From Pisaster brevispinus (Eukaryota; Echinodermata; Asteroidea; Forcipulatida; Asteriidae): a stretch of 64,000 nt of DNA. A program made the position numbers and the translations under genes. Location: assembly GCA_023634235.1 (NCBI GenBank), contig JAMKCF010000018.1:6770768-6834767 (forward strand). The letters run 5' to 3'. How positions within the stretch are numbered: the stretch's first letter is position 1; each line of letters opens with the position of its first letter. Positions 13,501 to 20,470 of this stretch are shown here, in pieces. The notes below the pieces were generated by a model that saw nothing but the letters and a program-made list of their open reading frames with translations, was not told the origin of the DNA and did no database searches.

Positions 13501-16500
13501 CATTGTTTGTATTTTTCGTCCTTTGTACTGTGAAGCACCCTGAGGCTTGCAAAAAGTGCTCTATAACCGAATTGTTACTATTGTTACTATTTACCTGTTT
13601 GTTTGCTGTACATAAATGTAAATGGTTTTCTTTTCTTTTAATGTACAGTGGAGTTTTTCAATTCAAAGTATTTAAGGTTATATGAATTGAATTGTTTTTC
13701 CATTTTAAACTGAGAAGTAGCAACAACTAGTAAACTTGCAGGTACAACCGTGTGTTAATCTCTTTTGGGTGGAGTGTTGGCTCTGAAAAGAGCCGGTTCG
13801 GTCTCGAGTTTCGAACAGTATAGCCTACTCGTCTACAGGAGAATGCTGAATGCTGGAACTAAATAATAATACTACACGTATAACAGAGCTGCCAACTCTC
13901 CCTGATTCTGCTGAAAGTTCCCCGAAAAATAAACCAATCTTTCCATGCTCTGATGAACAAGCTTGCGTACTACTTTAGTGTCACAGTTCCAGGGTTGCTT
14001 TGTGTAGCGCACGCGTAGTAGACAGGCTGCTGCGCATACAGGCATTAGGAAACAATCGTGGCACTGTACACACGTATGTGTATTTATCCTGCGCGTGAAC
14101 ACTCGCTCGCGCTTGGTAAAACAGCTCTGGTACCTGATGTTGAATGGAACAGTGAGAATTCGGATCATGAATATGTATGAGGTATGGTAATTTAGTACAT
14201 GTTTTATTGATATCAAACCATATACATTTTAGCCCCAAAATGTAATGTGAAATATACCACTTCATGGCACCTTTATTGAAATACGTGGACAAAAAAAGTG
14301 AAATAAATTGGCTATTTGTTTTGATGACAGGTGTTGGCCAGTACAACAGCAGGGGTAGTTACGAATGAGCTGACACCAGGTGGCGCTTTAATGGGTAGGA
14401 ACACCGCACAACCTCTACACAGTAAGTTCTCCATTTGTCAATTTTTTTTTCCCCTAAAAGAAAAAGAAAACTATGCTCACTGTTTTTAAAGATGACCCGA
14501 AATGCTGACACTATTATCAAACAGCATTGTCTACTTCAATTTCTCAAGGGCCAACAAGTGTGCCCTGTGGCCAATTTCACAAAGAGCTAAGAGTGTCACA
14601 ATACAAATCACTACGGGAATATTGACGACTAATCTATAAGATGAATCTCAGTGCTTTTTGAAAATCGAGCTTTGGACATTTTGTCTCTCTGGATCTCTTG
14701 TAGCACCTCTTGCTTGAGTTTTTGAGTTTGCTTGAGTTTATGATCTTGTATGAGTTTTGAGCTTTTGAGGTTTTTTTTTAGTTTGTATGAGTTTTGAGTT
14801 TGTATGAGTTTTGAGTTTGTTTGAGGTTTTGAATTTATTTATGTTTTGAATCTTTGAGTTTGAGTTTGCTTGAGTTTTTGAATCTGTATTTTTGAGGGTT
14901 TTTGTTTTGTTGAATTCACGTTTTTGAGATATATTATTATTATTTTACTTTTAATGGTGACCAAGGATCATATTTCAAACATTAAGTTAATATTCCCTAA
15001 TTGAAGGGTCAAACTCTTTGCATCTGATAATCATACTTTCTTTCTTCTTGAAATCTCCTCTCCCCCCCCAAAAAAAAGCTCTCTACACCAAAGAAATCCA
15101 CGAGGAGTTGAAGCATCTGTATGCTGCCCTCTCGGAGGTCCTGCGCCATTTCTGGTCATGTTTCCCGGTGGCGAATAAATCCATCGAGGAGAAGTTGATT
15201 CGCATGAAGGGAACCTTGGAACAGTTTCAAGCCAGGAAATTGCAGCCGTTCAAGGAAGCTCTGGCCAAGCAGCACATCGGTGCAAATGTGAGTTTTCGTT
15301 TGCTCGTCTTTTTTTATAGCAGGTGATAGCTGAGCGGTTTAGCGCACCAAATTCAAGTTCTGGGCCCCAATTTCATGGCTCTGCTTACTGCAAAATTCTG
15401 CGCTTGCGATCATCATTCTCTGCTTACTGTGCAAGCGCCGAATTTCTGCGCTAGCTGTGTAAGCGAAGAATGCCTAGTAACATGGAGTAGGCACATCGCG
15501 AGCAAAAGTTCTCTGCTAACCCGTGAAATATGCTTGACCTAAGCAAAGAATCGGCGCTTATGGAAGTAGGGAATGCCACGTATTTCACGGGTTAGCAAGG
15601 AATTTTGTGTACTCCACATTACTAGGCATTTTTTGCCTACGCAGGTAGCCCAGAAACTCGGAGCTTGCACAGTAAGCTGAGAATAGTGGTCGCAAGCGCA
15701 GAATTCGTCGGTAAGCAGAGCCATGAAATTGGGCCCTGATGGTTAACTCATTGGCCTTGGGGTGTGGGTTCGAGTCCTGGGCATGACGTTTGTACCCTCA
15801 AGCTTTACAATAACTGCTTCTCTCTTCACCCAGGGGGTATAGATAGGTACCTGCCAGGGTAGAAGTTGAAATTGTGTTTGAAAAGCCTTCAGAGCGCCAC
15901 GGCAGCCCGGGCTGTATACTCCCCAGGGAGCTGAGAAAGATTACAGGAATACTATTGGCCCAATGACCAGGGCACTTATGTTAAAGTGCATTGATACATT
16001 ATTGTAAAATGTGCTAAATTATTATTATTATTATTATTAGCTTTCTTGATGTAATCATAGCATGCTTTCTGTTGTGTCATTTGTTTTCAGGTTTTGTAGG
16101 GTCTTTTATTTTCTCCTCTGGTTGTTATTTACGATTTGATGTATTTCAGTCTTGCTTTTATTGGTTTTTGATATTTGATGTTTAGAAATAGAATGTAGAT
16201 TATTCACGGACAGAACTATCTATGTACTGTGTAGATGCATTCACCACATGGTATAATAGTTATAGGTTGAATTAAAAACATGTAGATGAGATTAGATGGT
16301 CAGAGAGTAGGAGGGTTGACTGTGTACTGTGTGGAGGCATTCACCACATGATGTGATTTTGCAGGCTGCCCTAAAACCATGTGATGTTAGACAGTTAGAC
16401 AGTAGGAGGGTTGTAGTTGGGCAGAAAACCATTTTACACATTCTAACTGTTGTTTCTGTTTCCTTGTCTAGGTCACTATCCACATGGAAGAACTTCTCAG

Positions 16501-16558
16501 CACAGCCTACTCCAAGTTCAACGCCTGGCAAGCCAAGAAAGCAGGTCAAAGGTCATGA
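5322..16558 (+). CDS. GTF2H1: TFIIH core subunit p62 (general transcription factor IIH subunit 1)
   Basis: Encodes the p62 scaffold of TFIIH, which acts in RNA polymerase II initiation and nucleotide-excision repair in the nucleus. Coding exons: 5322-5475, 6388-6689, 7933-8104, 8971-9120, 9401-9480, 10620-10741, 11744-11935, 12783-12900, 14331-14421, 15079-15287, 16472-16558. They total 1677 nt, 558 aa; the family is about 548 aa. All borders are GT/AG and all phases match. The start [11 protein letters not shown] matches vertebrate p62. The PH-like domain covers about residues 1-105, BSD1 about 118-148 ([20 protein letters not shown]), BSD2 about 211-240 ([13 protein letters not shown]). The C-terminal conserved block has ELKHLY...[11 protein letters not shown] polypyrimidine tract and CAG at 5306 indicate a 5'-UTR intron. 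Introns are full of SINEs and MITEs. The least certain junctions are 10741/11744, whose linker is poorly conserved. Confidence 0.96.
5552..5749. repeat. GGGCCC-family element in GTF2H1 intron
   Basis: Starts GGCCCAATTTCATAGAGTTG and ends ATCTATGAAATTTTGCC. The interior 'aggataccacatac ... ttggctggtagcc' matches the copies at 1995 and 8742. It lies in the first coding intron. Confidence 0.75.
5860..6263 (+). repeat. tRNA(Leu)-like SINE with (ATT)n tail
   Basis: The head at 5863-5950 resembles tRNA-Leu: A box GTGGCCGAGCGGATAAG, ACTCAAGCT anticodon loop (CAA-like), B box GGGTTCGAGTCCC. The body has a CTTGAGCAAGACATTTTACC segment. The 3' tail (GCTTTGAGACGCCCGTAGAAAGCGCTATATAAAA then ATT repeats) resembles the tail of the LINE at 57968-58380. 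Other copies are at 10780 (-), 11142 (+), 15318 (+), 24351 (-) and 26295 (-). Confidence 0.8.
6960..7115. repeat. Dispersed repeat paired with 8135-8316
   Basis: Shares 'CAGTGGTCCATATTTCAA', 'TAGCCAGTCG', 'TTTGACTGGTCCTC' and 'AACTGGCATT' in order with 8135-8316 in a later GTF2H1 intron. It is noncoding and of unrecognised family. Confidence 0.55.
7455..7522. repeat. (AGT)n microsatellite
   Basis: A nearly perfect trinucleotide run of about 68 bp with a single GCA interruption, in a GTF2H1 intron. Confidence 0.9.
7600..7757. repeat. CAGGCCTG-ended MITE-like element
   Basis: Right half of a family whose ends are inverted CAGGCCTGGAATTTCATC. It shows GTGCCCTTTGCGCAAAATGA, AAATGGCCTTGCCCTCTCAA and a terminal TTTCAGGCC. 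Copies at 10405-10563 and 16751-16908 share this order; only the last keeps both ends clearly. Confidence 0.65.
8135..8316. repeat. Dispersed repeat paired with 6960-7115
   Basis: Second copy of the repeat described at 6960. It is followed at 8313-8362 by a fragment (GGTACCAGTCCCAACAGTG, TTTTGGCTGGTAACC) of the GGCCCAATTTCATA element interior. Confidence 0.55.
8365..8612 (+). repeat. SINE, GGATTGGGTTTTCAGTC family, copy 1
   Basis: 5'-truncated copy: a B-box-like GGTTCGATTCC, then CACTATGTGGATTGGGTTTT, TCTGGGGTTTTTCCTCCCAC, and ending AGTCCTTGGCTTCACAACCA plus an A-rich tail. Fuller copies are at 19681-20330 (interrupted) and 60478-60760 (minus). Confidence 0.75.
8742..8912. repeat. GGGCCC-family element (decayed right end)
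   Basis: Left end GGGCCCAATTTCATAAAACT. The interior is GGGTACCAGTCGCAACAGTG and TTTTGGCTGGTAACCGG. The right end has decayed to CAATGAAATGACATGCC. It lies in a GTF2H1 intron. Confidence 0.7.
9535..9870. repeat. Dispersed repeat paired with 26810-27150
   Basis: Shares 'GGCAAGATACTACAC', 'AAATTGTGCCTG'-type sequence, 'GTGGCTCTTTTGTAAACGTG' and 'CAGGTCACATGG' in order with 26810-27150. It is noncoding and lies in a GTF2H1 intron. Confidence 0.6.
10121..10290 (+). repeat. tRNA(Asn)-like SINE, copy 2
   Basis: The tRNA-like head is 10127-10198. Its 7-bp acceptor stem pairs (GGCTGGA with TCCAGTC, one G-U), and the anticodon loop ACGTTAA gives a GTT anticodon. The anticodon and T stems each carry a mismatch and there is no CCA. 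The tail matches the copy at 4766. It is better read as a SINE than a functional tRNA gene. Confidence 0.75.
10405..10563. repeat. CAGGCCTG-ended MITE-like element
   Basis: Same order of motifs as 7600-7757 and 16751-16908: GGCCTCTGTTGCCCTGCTCT, GATTTTCCGGAAGGGAGTGC, AAATGAAAATGGCC, and a terminal GATGAAATTCAAGGCCTG. Confidence 0.65.
10780..11093 (-). repeat. tRNA(Leu)-like SINE, reverse copy
   Basis: Reverse-oriented copy: B box complement GGGACTCGAACCCACACTC, A-box side CTCTTAACCACTCAACCACG, then the body with GTCCCATCTGAAGGACAAAG. The tail side begins near GAAACCAAGGATGCCTCATA, which also occurs in the copy at 26295-26645. Confidence 0.75.
11142..11335 (+). repeat. tRNA(Leu)-like SINE, forward copy
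   Basis: GTGTCGTGGCCGAGCGGATA head with an ACTCAAGCTC anticodon-loop region and GGGTTCGAGTCC B box, then GATGGGACGTAAAGCCGTAG. It lies head-to-head with the reverse copy at 10780-11093, about 50 bp away. Confidence 0.75.
11385..11680 (+). repeat. Dispersed repeat (GATCACACAAAACATG family), copy 3
   Basis: Contains TTTTCACTATTTTCTCCTGA, GGTTGATCACACAAAACATG and CAGCTCTACCAATCCTGT, in the same order as 2335-2668. It lies just upstream of GTF2H1 coding exon 7 at 11744. Confidence 0.65.
12481..12722. repeat. Tandem duplication of a ~120-bp unit
   Basis: Two head-to-tail copies (12481-12599 and 12600-12722) share AGTTTTGTCCTG, TGACCCCTGT.GATTGACACC, and GGCATGGTCCAGCTTAGGAT. A third diverged copy with a C run lies at 51285-51390. 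Confidence 0.8.
13000..13140 (-). repeat. tRNA-like SINE head (different family)
   Basis: On the minus strand GGGCTAGCTCGGTGGTGTAG (A box) and GGGTTCGAATCCCACCCGAG (B box) are 40-45 nt apart, as in a tRNA. The acceptor stem and anticodon stem do not fold cleanly and non-tRNA sequence follows, so this is read as a SINE or tRNA pseudogene. Confidence 0.55.
13759..13794 (-). terminator. Orphan histone-type mRNA 3'-end signal (stem-loop plus downstream element)
   Basis: On the minus strand positions 13794-13779 read GGCTCTTTTCAGAGCC, the exact metazoan replication-dependent histone 3' stem-loop (6-bp stem, 4-nt loop). Twelve nucleotides downstream is AAAAGAGA, which fits a U7-pairing histone downstream element. 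No histone coding sequence is seen upstream on that strand (13800-14350). Confidence 0.65.
14560..14680. repeat. Decayed palindromic element (TTTCACAAAG end)
   Basis: CCAATTTCACAAAGAGCTAAG at the left and a TTTTTGAAAATCGAGC right end resemble the 934-1087 element. The internal TACAAATCACTACGG is also shared, inverted. Confidence 0.5.
14711..14895. repeat. Degenerate GAGTTT tandem repeat
   Basis: Imperfect units of about 17-18 nt (GTTTTGAGTTTGTATGA and variants), T/G-rich on the plus strand with little C. It lies in a GTF2H1 intron about 180 bp before the exon at 15079. Confidence 0.7.
15318..15850 (+). repeat. tRNA(Leu)-like SINE interrupted by a GGGCCC-family element
   Basis: The SINE head starts at 15318-15361 (GGTGATAGCTGAGCGGTTTA, then TTCAAGTTCT) and resumes at 15737 (GATGGTTAACTC, then GGGTTCGAGTCCTGG). 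The split falls in the anticodon-arm region. Everything between belongs to the MITE at 15362-15736, so the SINE is older than the insertion. Confidence 0.75.
15362..15736. repeat. GGGCCC-family element (long form) inside a SINE
   Basis: The 375-bp palindromic element has ends GGGCCCCAATTTCATGGCTC and its complement. The interior repeats TGCGCTTGCGA / TCGCAAGCGCA and GTTAGCAAGGAATTTT-type segments in both orientations. It is the same subfamily as 37851-38091 and 52893-53133. Confidence 0.8.
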
Positions 16559-16750
16559 CACACCAGGTCATAGGTCATGACACCTTAAAATGTTTTTTTT
16601 TTTTTAAGAGATTTGAGTTCTTGAAGATCATTCTTAAAACTTTGACAAACATTTTTTTCACGGGGAACAGTTGAGTAGCATTTGGAAATGAGTTGTCCAA
16701 CAGTAGGTTGCAATTCTTACTCACTGCCTATCCTGTGTGTAAGGGTGACA

Positions 16751-16908
16751 CAGGCCTGGAAATGCACAGAGGCCACACCCTCTGAAGGGGGCACCAAGGC
16801 CAAGACCAGGGGCAACAAAGTTTCCCATAGATTTTCAGATTTTCCGATGGAAGTGCCCTTCGCAAAATGAAAATGGCCTTGCCCTCTCAAAGATGAAATT
16901 CCAGGCCT
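16751..16908. repeat. CAGGCCTG-ended MITE-like element, most complete copy
   Basis: Starts CAGGCCTGGAAATGCAC and ends GATGAAATTCCAGGCCTG, so the termini are inverted CAGGCCTGGAA.T. The interior includes GGCACCAAGGCCAAGACCAG and GAAAATGGCCTTGCCCTCTC. It lies just downstream of the GTF2H1 stop, probably within its 3' UTR or flank. Confidence 0.75.
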
Positions 16909-16983
16909 GATAAAATAATTCCACCATAAGTCAGGCTCACGTTAGACAAACTGGCTGCAATGATTGTGAGAAGCTAATGAGCT

Positions 16984-17144
16984 GGCCCCAATTTCATAGA
17001 GCTGTTAGGCAAAAACAAAAGGAGCTAAGCACATCAAAATTTAGCTTACCAGAATAAAGTTACCAGCCAAAAATACCTTGTCCCATGTACTATCGGTTAA
17101 GCAATATGTTTTTCTGCTTACTCCAGTTCTATGAAATTGGGCCC
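16984..17144. repeat. GGGCCC-family palindromic element (short form)
   Basis: Starts GGCCCCAATTTCATAGAGCT and ends TTCTATGAAATTGGGCCC. The interior has GCTTACCAGAATAAAGTTAC, inverted relative to the copy at 1995. Confidence 0.8.
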
Positions 17145-17365
17145 TGTGGTTAATTGAAGACTTCTGAACAAAACAAATCTGGGCACCATTTCATAACGAT
17201 TTGTCAGAGCAGTATATTAAGAGAGTTGCAACATGGAGGGGCCATTTTTGGTCCAAATGTAGCAGCCTAGTTTGGCACCCTGTATGTGCACATGCATTTT
17301 TGGGTTGGATTTTTTGGGACACTAGGGGGCAGCAGACTTATCAAGTAAATCCATTGTTCTCGAAT

Positions 17366-17540
17366 GTGTGTTTTAACACTACATGCGAAGTGTGGACCTG
17401 AGAACAAAAGAGGTCCTCATCATGTATGGACTTGAAACACTATGTGGACTTACACATGTCCACATAGTGTTTTTTACAGTGTTGAAGAATAGGATTTTCC
17501 TAAAGTGTACAGAACATAGGAATGTCCACAGAGCTGTGCG
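17366..17540. repeat. Repeat with internal ACACTATGTGGAC palindrome; inverted copy at 34870-35048
   Basis: Contains a 15-bp-arm palindrome at 17435-17472 (AAACACTATGTGGAC, 8-nt loop, complement). CTGAGAACAAAAGAGGTCC, TAGGATTTTCCTAAAGTGTA and ACATAGGAATGTCCACA recur in reverse complement at 34870-35048. The family is not recognised. Confidence 0.7.
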
Positions 17541-18583
17541 CGGTTGCACAGGTTTTAAACCCTTCGGAATCGAGGCACTCAAACGTACACCAACACAGTG
17601 TTTCAAAGAGTATATTTTTATAAGAGCGTGTAATATTTTGGGGAGGACACAATCCTTTTCAAATGGTCTCTACCCTCAGATACTGACCCTTTAGACCCAA
17701 CAAAACAAATTCCAAGCCATCAAGTCATCTGGAAGCCATAACTGCTTTCAGCCAGGAGTGGCTATTTGCCCATTGGCCGAGAGATTTGTTCACAGTTCCT
17801 CCGGGAAAACCTAGAGGGGTGGTCTTTTATGGAATTACTTTTGGTCAAGAAATCAGCCCAGGGTAATTCGACGATTTTTTATGCTATTTTCTCAAAACGG
17901 AACGTGGAGTTTTCGAGATTAATGGTCGAATTTTTGGCAGGGTGCACACTTTTATATTCTGTTCAAAACAATGCAATGGCACTTTAAACAATGGGAAATT
18001 ACCGGGTCTATCTGCTGCCACCTAGCGTTCCCAACTCGCCAGTTGTATGACAAATAATCATGATTACCAACATGGTCGTCATTTAGGTTTGGAAATGGTG
18101 TATACTTTTGTAAATAAAACCATGCAGCAAGGTCGTGCCTCTCACCGCTGGTTGAGGATTAAAATATCCAGGGATTTTAAATAATTTTGAAAAAAGGGGA
18201 ACTGATATCACCTTGCTGCATTAAGGACATTCAAAGAAAATTTAATTAATAAAACGGCGAAAATGGAGTGTTGTTCCATTGTTGCTCGTACTCGTTAAAG
18301 GTGCGGTCATCCTTTTGGGTGTTGTCAACGTAATGATGATTTATTGGCAACATTGTCAAGAAAGGTACAATAAAAGTCACCTGTGAAAGATGCAGTTGAA
18401 TACAGTGTCTACTTGTTCCATGATAATACATGCGACAGCATGTACACGCGTGGTCGGCATACGTATGTACATGTTTTCGGCGACCTGTCAAAATCTATGC
18501 AGCACACCGCGAGTCTGTTCTGTGTTCTACTCTAAATAAATACATCGCGATTGTCAGAATTGTTGGAATATTGATCGTTTCCC
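17541..18583. other. Intergenic stretch without a recognisable gene
   Basis: No conserved coding sequence is seen. An AATAAA at 18113-18118 is the first consensus polyadenylation hexamer I noticed on the plus strand after the GTF2H1 stop, but it is 1.5 kb away. 18300-18400 (TTGTCAACGTAATGATGATT, AAAGGTACAATAAAAGTCAC) resembles 44586-44650, so part of this is repeat. Confidence 0.45.
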
Positions 18584-18784
18584 ATGGCTTCCAAAGGTAA
18601 ACAGAAAGGACAATTTTACAGTAGTAAATACAGTGACGAATTTTCTTTTTATCACAGTTTCACAGAAGGGAAACAACATGCATTTTGTGAAGTATGTCGA
18701 CGGGACTTTATAGTAGCACATGGCGGACGGTCTGACTTAGTTACGCACTCAAAATCCAAACGCCATCTCACTATTCAAGATTAG
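18584..18784 (+). pseudogene. hAT-type transposase N-terminal zinc finger, isolated relic
   Basis: A 66-codon open frame ends at TAG. It carries a BED-like C-x2-C ... H-x4-H finger (FCEVCRRDFIVAHGGRSDL, then HSKSKRH). The C-x2-C followed by 'HGGRSD' and a spaced histidine pair is characteristic of the N-terminal finger of many animal hAT-like transposases and domesticated relatives. The start ATG is in fair context (CCCATGGC). No transposase core or dimerisation domain follows; the frame closes and a 130-bp tandem repeat begins. It could be an exon of a longer gene, but no good donor is seen inside the frame. Confidence 0.5.
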
Positions 18785-18844
18785 GCTCAAACAACAAAAT
18801 TGACATTATTCTGTTCCACTCTGTTCTTCTTGCATTTCAGACAT

Positions 18845-19104
18845 TTTCATTCTGGTTTTTTGTATCTTGTAATTCAATTAAACAAAGACAACACCACCTG
18901 GAAAGGAAGAGCACTCCCGGCCCTAAGAATAACATTTAAATTTCATACAAATTGTGTGCATGTCAAACGCCTCGCTTCATTCTGTTTTTTTGTATCTTGT
19001 AATTCAATTAAACAAAGACAACACCACCTGGAAAGGAAGAGCACTCCCGGCCCTAAGAATAACATTTAAATTTCATACAAATTGTGTGCATGTCAAACGC
19101 CTCG
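18845..19104. repeat. Tandem duplication, 130-bp unit x2
   Basis: Copies 18845-18974 and 18975-19104 are almost identical, with one difference noticed early in the unit (TCTGGTTTTT against TCTGTTTTTT). The low divergence implies a recent duplication. No other copy was noticed in the window. Confidence 0.9.
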
Positions 19105-19680
19105 ACATGCCACGATGTTTTATTACTAATTGAAATTTTCAAATGTTGGCAGCTATACATGCAGACGACGTATTATTTTGTTCAACACTCGCGTCAGAAT
19201 TTACTTGTTAGTATTTAATAATGACATGACAAGAGCGCTGTGAAGGAGCTTGTTTATTAGAGAAATGCAAACGGAAACTACAGTTTCATTCGGCCCGAAA
19301 TGCCCCCTAGAAGAAAAGAAAAAAAAAATGCACCTCTCGTGACCCTAAAATTCTATCCTACTCTCGGCGCTCCTTTTTGAGAATATTTGTGAATTTGCGT
19401 AGGATTTAATCATTTCCTTTTTTATATTTATGAGGAATTCGTTAACATTTCCGTGATTTCCTCCCGTAATTCCTTCAAAAAATCAAATGTCCTGTTAACA
19501 GGAAATATTTCCAATCGTATCCTGGGGTTATTGACTCTCAAATTTTTGGGTAGTTCGGGTCGGCTACACTCTAAAAAAAACCATCCGGTTTGAATTGACT
19601 CAGATTCTGGATGCCAGGGGGCCTGGCCCCATTTCCGGGTCAGACTTACACGGAAACCTTTTTTAAAACAATATTTTTTT

Positions 19681-20330
19681 GGAGGCAGTCAGGTTGGCGT
19701 AGTGGGTATCTTGCCTTGCCTTCCACTTCTGGGACCCGGTTCAAATCCCACTGAGGCACTATGGTTGCGTTCGAGTAGCTTACACGTGTAAGTAAAACGT
19801 ACACGAGAGCGTTCGATTAGCCATCGTGATACTCGTGTCTGCCCCCGGTGTCAGCCACCACAGCCCCAGTTCGCGAGCGATGAATGATACAATTAATTTG
19901 TCTCGTCACGGACATCGACGTTTTCCAATTGAGCAGATGACGGAAAATGACGGAGCTGTCTGTTTTCACCTTTTTAAGTCGCGCCGCTACGCAACAATCT
20001 TTGACCTTAGTTTTCCCAGAGTGCCAAGCGAAAACACCGCGGCGTTCGATTAGCCTCGTTTCGTGGCTACCACGAGTGTAAACCCCTGGTACACACGGGG
20101 AAGTTAATCGAACGCACCCTAGGTGGATTGGGTTTTCAGTCCCTGCCTGATTGCGTGGATTTTCACTGGAAAATAATTCTCTGGGGTTTTCCTACCAACA
20201 TCTAAAACTGAAACATCCTTCCTTGTCTTCTCTCCATTGGATTCTCGGGTAGTACAGTGATTAATTTCACTTTTCTGAGAGTCCTTGGCTTCACAACCAG
20301 AACTAATAAATACAAAAAATAAATGAAATT
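19681..20330 (+). repeat. SINE, GGATTGGGTTTTCAGTC family, interrupted copy
   Basis: The head GGCAGTCAGGTTGGCGTAGT (A box) and GGTTCAAATCCCACTGAGGC (B box) is at 19682-19760. The body resumes at 20121 with GGTGGATTGGGTTTTCAGTC and ends with CCTTGGCTTCACAACCAGAA plus an A-rich tail. Without the 19763-20120 insert, the junction reads as in the intact copies at 8365 and 60478. Confidence 0.8.
19763..20120. repeat. MITE with TGCGTTCGATTA ends and TA target duplication
   Basis: The left end is GGTTGCGTTCGAGTAGCTT; the right-end complement is GGGTGCGTTCGATTAACTT. The SINE target CACTATGTGG becomes CACTA-[element]-TAGGTGG, so a TA dinucleotide is duplicated. GCGTTCGATTAGCC also occurs internally at 19808 and 20042. 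No coding sequence is seen; a TA target fits Tc1/mariner-type mobilisation. Confidence 0.75.
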
Positions 20331-20470
20331 ATTTTTTTTTTACACTGGGATTCTGCGTAAGTTTGACGCACCTATTTCTGGGTCATTTTCACACAGGCAG
20401 AAATGGGTCGGGTCCCCTGGGACTCGGAACCAGGTCAACTCTAAGTAACCCTGGAGTGTTTAGAGTGGGT

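Larger units (their letters stand above)
19574..20470. repeat. Outer element of a three-level nested insertion
   Basis: The left end TACACTCTAAAAAAAACC and right end GTGTTTAGAGTG are short inverted repeats. The left arm's GACTCAG...CCAGGGGGCC and CATTTCCGGGTC have counterparts at the right (GGTCAACTCTAAGTAACC, ATTTCTGGGTCATTTT). A SINE (19681-20330) sits inside it, itself split by a MITE (19763-20120). Confidence 0.5.
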
